A DNA stretch of 64,000 bases from NCBI GenBank assembly GCA_014529385.2, contig CM043964.1:129980920-130044919 (forward strand), written 5' to 3'. The DNA comes from Adiantum capillus-veneris (Eukaryota > Streptophyta > Polypodiopsida > Polypodiales > Pteridaceae). The notes beneath the pieces are model-generated. The model saw only the letters and a program-made list of their open reading frames with translations. It was not told where the DNA came from and did not search any database. This document shows, in pieces, positions 58,330 to 64,000 of this stretch (positions within the stretch are counted from its first letter, which is position 1; every line of letters begins with the position of its first letter). A program made the position numbers and the translations under genes.

Positions 58330-60480
58330 CAAGGAAAATTTGTCCCTACAAAGATTCTATGACACTTTCCAATCATTCCAAGAATAAAGAGCATGTTCAG
58401 GTGCAAGTTTTTTTTCTCGCATCTTTCATGACCTGGCATCAAACACTAGATCCATAGATGATGTGATGCGGGTGCCTGTTGTTTCTCTTGCATGGAAGCA
58501 CATAGAATAAAGATGGCCTACATTCAAAAAAGAACCTTGTTGCATCCATCTTGGTTTAGCAATGGATGGAGTGAACCCATTTGGATTGCAGAGTTTCTCA
58601 TAGAGCACATGGCCTATTTCCTTTGTGAACTATAATCTTCCATTGTGGTTGTCTATCAAGAAGGGCCATATGCTGTTGTCACTAATTATTTCAAGGAAGT
58701 ACAAGGTAAAGAACATGGATGTTTATCTAGCACCACTTATAAAAAAGCTTCAAATATTGTGGATAGGGATTAATACGGTTGACATGTCCCAAACAGTCGA
58801 TCGACAACAAGCCCATGTGCAAGGCATTCTCATGTGGACTATACACAATTGGCGAGGCTTTGGTGTGTGTTCAGGTAAGTACTTTGAAATACACTTTGGC
58901 ATTTTATAGGTGGTGCTTGGTCAATGTTTGATGCTTTTTCATTTCTTTTTCTTTATTTTAAGGTTTGAGATACTCATGAAATCATGCACGACTGCTATGT
59001 GGTCCTCAACTTGGCTTCCATCACTCTGATTATTTGGGAAAGACGATTTACAAGGAGCATGGATGATTTTTGCTAGAAAGACATGAGGTGCATGTATCAA
59101 AAATATGCAAACATAACATGCACCCATTGAAATCGAGTGATTGGAAGAACATGTGGCATGAATTGGGAGATTCTATGTCACTTGGCATGAAAAGACTCTC
59201 TATTTTTCATGACCTCCCATATTGGAGTGACTTTTTTATCATCAATTTCTCAACCCAATGCATAATTTTAAGGATATATGGGGGAGATCCTATGGAAGAC
59301 CATTATTGAAAAAGGGATAGCAAGGGACAAAGAGATGACTTGCAAGATGTAGGATGGATGCGAGATATGTCACCTCAACCAAACCCAATAAAAAATATGC
59401 TATTCTAAAAGCTCCATGGGTTTTGAGTCATGTAGAGGAGAAACAAGTGAAGAATCCCATATCTAAATTCAAGACTCCTACTAAGTGCATGCGATGTTTG
59501 AAAATCGCTTTTACTAGACATGACAAACTAAGTGGTCTTAAGTTTCATGATTGGCACAATTTTTTACAATTTATCTTACCAACTGCCATAAAAGATTATC
59601 TTGACATATGACATTAGAAAGAAAATTTACAAGATTAGTGAGTTAATGTGTTGGATCTCATCAAAAGAGATAAGAAGAGACAAAATAGATACAGCTCCCT
59701 TAAATGCTATAGAGGTAGTATGTATGGTGGAGAAGATTTTCCAACAAACATTCTTACTATCTAAATGCATTTACTTGTGCATGTGGTTGATGAAGTTGTA
59801 GTAGCTGGCATGGTCTATTACAGGTGGATGTCCTCCTTGGAGAGATTCATGAAGACTTTAAAAGGGTTCGTTCATCAAAGGGCTTTCCCTAAGGGTAGCA
59901 TAGTTGAAGAATGGCTTATGCAGGAGTCTCTTGTTTTTATCAGTGATTTTTTGGGCTCAATTGACCCAAAGATGCCCCAAATATGGAATTTTGAGACAAA
60001 TGCCAAGGTAGCTAGGGAAGAGCCACAAGGACATGGCATCATGAGGAAGATGGATGTCAAAATGCATGAAAAGGTTATGAGATTTTGTCTTCTCAACTCA
60101 AAATTCATGAAAAAGTGGATTGAAAAATATGAAGTGGAAAAACAACAACGTTTGGTTGATCGATTGCAATTCAAGCCCAGTTGTGCCACTAGAAATCTTC
60201 CCTTTCTAGATCAAAAAAGTCAAAGTAGTGCCAGGGATGACAATACACACACTGGCCAGCTTGAATACCATCCAAGACATCTTGAAAATTAGCTTTATAA
60301 AGTCTGATATATTATTTTTGATGTGAAGTGGTTCAAGGTTATTACTAGTGGTCCCAATGCAATTGTGCACAAAGATAGGAGTGGACTAATTCAAGTGAAC
60401 TCTAGGTGGGTGTGAATGGATGATCAGGATTCTCACAAATTTTCCCTACACAGTCTGCATATGTACAAACATTTTGGAGA
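58330..60480 (+). pseudogene. CACTA (En/Spm) TNP2-type transposase relic
   Basis: Across all three frames the pieces follow the TNP2 order: WPTFKKEP and MDGVNPFGLQSFS (58510-58600), MNYNLPLWLSIKKGHMLLSL and MDVYLAPLIKKLQILW (58625-58770), LMWTIHNWRGFGVCSG (58830 on). Then LSGLKFHDWHNFLQFILPTA (59530-59590), VYYRWMSSLERFMKTLKGFV with GSIVEEW (59812-59920), HEKVMRFCLLNS (60066 on) and a C-terminal KDRSGLIQVNSRW (60372-60415). Stops and shifts are frequent. TNP2 proteins bind and cut CACTA element ends. The DDE core cannot be read fully in this copy. Confidence 0.75.
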
Positions 60481-60957
60481 GTCGGTCCTTCCAAAGCAGA
60501 TATTGCTGCTCTGACTCCTGCAGTCAGCATGCCAATTACACCAGCTGGTGGTGCCACACCTACGATGAGCGTCTCAGTTACACCAATGGATTAAGCTACA
60601 CCATAGATTGCGCTCTATTGTTCTTCTTCAAGACAACGTAGGCCTAGGTCTCGTCATTCTTTTGGTGGTGTTTATTGTGGTAGTGGCACTACCGATGCAT
60701 CCAAACCACCAAGAGAGCCTCCACTCCCAAGATGAGATGATCTTAAACCATGGCCACGATCAAAACCATAACAATGTTCATAATCATAGCCAAAACCAAA
60801 ACTAAGTATACATGAACCAGAAATGTAGCCAACGTCTAAGTATACATGAACCAAAATCATAACCATAACTAACTATACATGAACTATACTCAATGAAAAC
60901 ATATACATAAACCATACACGTCAAGGTAATGCCTCCCACTCACAACGGCCTCTCCCT
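60481..60957. other. Gene-free stretch before the inverted repeat
   Basis: Holds CCTCCACTCCCAAGATGAGA near 60717, a third copy of the tip of the inverted repeat that follows, and a short run of CATAACCAAA-like motifs at 60760-60890. Confidence 0.5.
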
Positions 60958-61182
60958 CATCCTAAAGTTGGCACAAAAGAGCTTAGAATCCATGCTTGAA
61001 TCCAAATTTTTCTTCTCAACGTGTCAAAGAATGCTTCATAGAAAGTTCTTGTAAGATAAATACTTAACCATAACATAAACATTAGAAAAACATATTTACA
61101 ACACTATTTAAATAGTGTATGACACTTACAAACAAACACATGTCAAAGAGTCTTGTAGCGTCCACTCCCAAGATGGGATGAT
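60958..61182 (+). repeat. Long inverted repeat, left arm (~225 bp)
   Basis: Pairs with 61641-61858 in opposite orientation, about 85 percent identical by eye, including GGCACAAAAGAGCT, ACATTAGAAAAACATAT, ACTATTTAAATAG and CCACTCCCAAGATG. The loop is about 460 bases. Two unequal insertions of about ten bases separate the arms. A transcript across it would fold into a long hairpin. Confidence 0.85.
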
Positions 61183-61640
61183 CCTACAGACTCCAGACAT
61201 ACTCTAGCTGCATCTCATTGCTCCTGAAACTAGCTACGATGCTCATGTGTCTCTCGCACAATCCTTGCCTAGTCCACTACAACCAACCATGCCAACTTTG
61301 GCTCATTATTCTTGTGTCTATCTCTTATCTCTGATCAATGATGTAATATCATTGCAATATCCACGCTCAAGATCGTACTCATATGCTAGTTGGTACTCTA
61401 TGTTAATGGCCTCAATGATGTAATTCCTCCTCTCCTGCTCCTGAGCATCCCAATCCTCCATCACAGAGTGCCCAAATTGCATCCTACAGAGCTGTCAAAC
61501 CCTCTATCGCATGGAATTTCTAGTCCTATCCATAACCGGCACCCATCCCTAGTCTTCTACACCTTGCTAGGATCAAACTTGTGTGACCCCCAAGGTGTAT
61601 GTGGTGTGCTAAGTTGTGTACTCTCTACTGAAGAGAGAAG

Positions 61641-61858
61641 CATCTCATCTTGGGAGTGGAGGCTACGAGACTCTTTGACATGTGCTTGTAAGTGTCACAC
61701 ACTATTTAAATAGCATATGTACATATGTTTTTCTAATGTTTATCTTATGGTTAAGTGTTTCTTATAGGAACTTCCCATGAAGCATCCTCTGACACGTCGC
61801 GAAGAAAAATATGGACTCAAGCATGGATTGTTAGCTCTTTTGTGCCAGCTTCAGGATG
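61641..61858 (-). repeat. Long inverted repeat, right arm (~218 bp)
   Basis: Mirror of 60958-61182. It begins CATCTCATCTTGGGAGTGG and ends CTTCAGGATG. It could be a foldback-type element or two opposed copies of a short element. Confidence 0.85.
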
Positions 61859-62690
61859 TTCCAAAATACTACCAAAACATCATCAAATGAAAATCAAACT
61901 AGTACCAAATAGGGACCAAGATAGTATCAAAACAGGTAAAATTGTACCAAATTAGTCCTAAAAAAGCACTTTATTGGTACAATGAGGTACCAAACACTTC
62001 CAGGAAAAACCCCAACAGTATCAAAACAGTAGTAAATAGGTAACAATGCAATACCAAAACAGTTTCAAAATGATAACAACATAGTACCAAATATGTAGCA
62101 AAACAGTGCCAAAACAAGTCAAATTGAACCAAAAGAGTTCTAGATAGCACTATATTGGTACAACAAGGAACCTAAAACTCATAAGAGATACCCAAAAAGA
62201 CCCGATGAGACCCACTAACTTGTAACAAAAACATTCCAAACCATTACCAATTTACCAAAATAGTACCACATGAAGCATAATAAACACCAAAAAAACCAAA
62301 GATAGAACCAATATAGCACCCAAGACATATTTAGCAATGCCCAATTAGTACTAAATGCAGTACCAAAATATTTCCAAATAGCACCAAAAGAGACAAGGAA
62401 GCACCAAACGTACCAAAGATAGTAAGAACATAGTATCAAAAAGTTGCAGTGTCCAAATAGTACCAATGTAGTACCAAAATATTTCCAAATAGCACCAAAA
62501 GTAACCAAAGACGGTAACAACATAGTACCCAAGTCAAACCCAACAGTACCTTATAAGACACAAAATATGTAACTAGAAAATACCAAAGCAATACCAAAGG
62601 AGGTGAAAACAACACCAAATGAACAAAAAAAGCACCCGGAGTGCCAAGGATTGTGCCAACATAGCATCCAATACAAAAGGAAATGTACAG
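61859..62690. repeat. Degenerate AGTACCAAA minisatellite
   Basis: The motif AGTACCAAA, with A/T variants such as GCACCAAA and ATACCAAA, recurs every 10-20 bases for over 800 bases. A higher-order unit (GTACCAAAATATTTCCAAATAG) is repeated at 62360 and 62470. The minus frames it creates (GAIWKYFGT repeated) are artefacts of the repeat. Confidence 0.85.
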
Positions 62691-62702
62691 TATATGAGTA
62701 CC

Positions 62703-62708
<6 letters not shown>

Positions 62709-62776
<68 letters not shown>
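62709..62776. repeat. (CT)n, 68 bp
   Basis: Pure dinucleotide tract at the end of the minisatellite. Confidence 0.98.
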
Positions 62777-62778
<2 letters not shown>

Positions 62779-64000
62779 GATAGCTTCCTACAACGTTAAA
62801 ATTCTCTTCTTCTTCTTCTTCTCTAATTTTGTATATAAATTTTTTTTATAGAATATTATCTCAAGTTGCAAATTTTGGGTATGTCTAAAAATTCAATGGG
62901 AGTTGGCTTAATTTCAAGCTATTATGCTTCTCTAATTCACTCTCAAATTTGGTTGCAATCAAATCTCATTGTCTGATCATGTTTTAGCAAGTGATAAGGG
63001 TGACTAGTTTTGGCATTTTTCCTTTGATTTGTGTTGCATTTACACTATGGATTCTTCATAGCACTTCCTCATAGTGATTTAGCACTAGTGTAGCCTCTAT
63101 GCCCTAGTCAGGTTTCTACCCTCCTTGGATTGACATATTTATGTTGGTTTGAAAGATAGCCATATTGCTTTGTAAGCCATGGGAAGGAAAGATGGAGAAA
63201 ATATACATAAACTTTTGGTTGTTTCTTTTTCTCTCACATGAAGTTTGCATTCTTTCATAAAATAAGAGTAGGATTAGGTAGAAAACTTTTGAAAACTTAA
63301 ATTAAGCTCAAAACTTCTATCTGCAAAATGCTTATGCACTTTTGTTTGTAGCAAATATAGAATAAATTCACCCACCTATAAACATCAAAAATGGAACCAA
63401 ACATCTCAAGGAAATTTATAGACATAATTTAAACAAATTGCTTGTTCATCTGTCGTCATAGCATAGATCATGATTTAAGCATTGACTACCACAGCTCAAA
63501 GCACATCATCAACATCCATCTTGTTGTTTACATGGTCAAAATTTAATTACATTTGCATGTAAACTGACAATTGCATCACCAAAATCAATTTTAAACAAGA
63601 ACACATGCATTGAAGTTGAATTTCACTTTTAGGGCACTATAGTAGTGACTACTATACATGAAGGTAGCTATAAATTAAGACGATTCACCACAGCCAAAGA
63701 TGCATAAATTAGAATTGAGGCATTAGTAGCTTGCAAACCTTCTACATAGCCTACATCCTCCATGTAAACCCCCTGTATGCCAAAGTGGTATTTACCACAT
63801 GTGACTGGATTGACATCGATGTGAGTTTTGGCAATGGTGTAGTTGTGAAAACACAGAGGTTTTGGAGACTGATTCGTAGTCTCAACCAAAACTCATCAAA
63901 TTGTGCAAGCTAAAACGTCTAGTGTTAGCTATCCATGAAATCTCCGACTCTATAGGTGGTTGCATTGACATTTCCATGTGAAAATGGATTTGTTGCTTTG
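62777..64000. other. Gene-free AT-rich stretch to the window end
   Basis: No frame longer than about 75 codons and no repeat or terminal structure recognised. Confidence 0.5.

Noticed and set aside
62215-62705. Hydrophobic minus-strand frames with repeated GAIWKYFGT as a membrane protein
   Set aside because: The repeats come from the AGTACCAAA minisatellite read in antisense.

Overview
This window looks like a nuclear intergenic stretch of a large plant genome built almost entirely from nested, mostly dead mobile elements. The evidence is plant-type GT-AG introns, a Ty3 element of the plant Tat type (second RNase H between RNase H and integrase), a Ty1/copia element, a Helitron with a separate RPA-like gene, a CACTA-type transposase and very long (GA)n, (CT)n and (GT)n tracts. 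A seed-free vascular plant such as a fern is my best guess from the element mix and the microsatellites, but that is inference. I saw no intact host gene, no rRNA or tRNA, and no CRISPR array.

Layout. 1-6.2 kb: unassigned sequence, then a ~1.05 kb tandem pair inside a segment that recurs at 30.9-34.1 kb. 6.7-30.3 kb: the most unusual locus. It holds a broken DUF7869 transposase-like gene on the minus strand, a 2 kb array of ~100-bp units each built on a palindrome around CTTAAG, then on the plus strand a broken multi-exon gene that joins a ParB-like GQHS segment to a methyltransferase-like C-terminus, more array units, and two tandem NIF/FCP1-phosphatase-like genes. An 11.36 kb Tat-type LTR element (15060-26423, minus strand, 4-bp duplication ATGG) has jumped into the array and separates the methyltransferase-like gene from the phosphatase-like genes.

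36.1-45.9 kb: a decayed Helitron on the minus strand, reading in the order RPA-like gene, DUF6570-like region, HUH Rep endonuclease and PIF1 helicase. A young copia element (37638-40983) splits Rep from helicase; it has near-identical 227-bp LTRs, but its gag is missing and its protease fragment is inverted. 46.4-55.7 kb: degenerate repeats, microsatellites and LINE fragments. 55.7-60.5 kb: a decayed intron-containing transposon-like gene followed by a CACTA TNP2 relic. 60.9-62.8 kb: a long inverted repeat, an AGTACCAAA-type minisatellite and a (CT)n tract.

How the parts may work together (inference): the ParB-like/methyltransferase-like gene sits against a dense array of dyad-symmetric sites, as a partition or replication protein sits beside its iterons. 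The DUF7869 gene and the NIF-like genes may be parts of the same large mobile unit. Nearly every coding region is interrupted by stops or frameshifts, and several of those stops fit C-to-T decay of methylated DNA.
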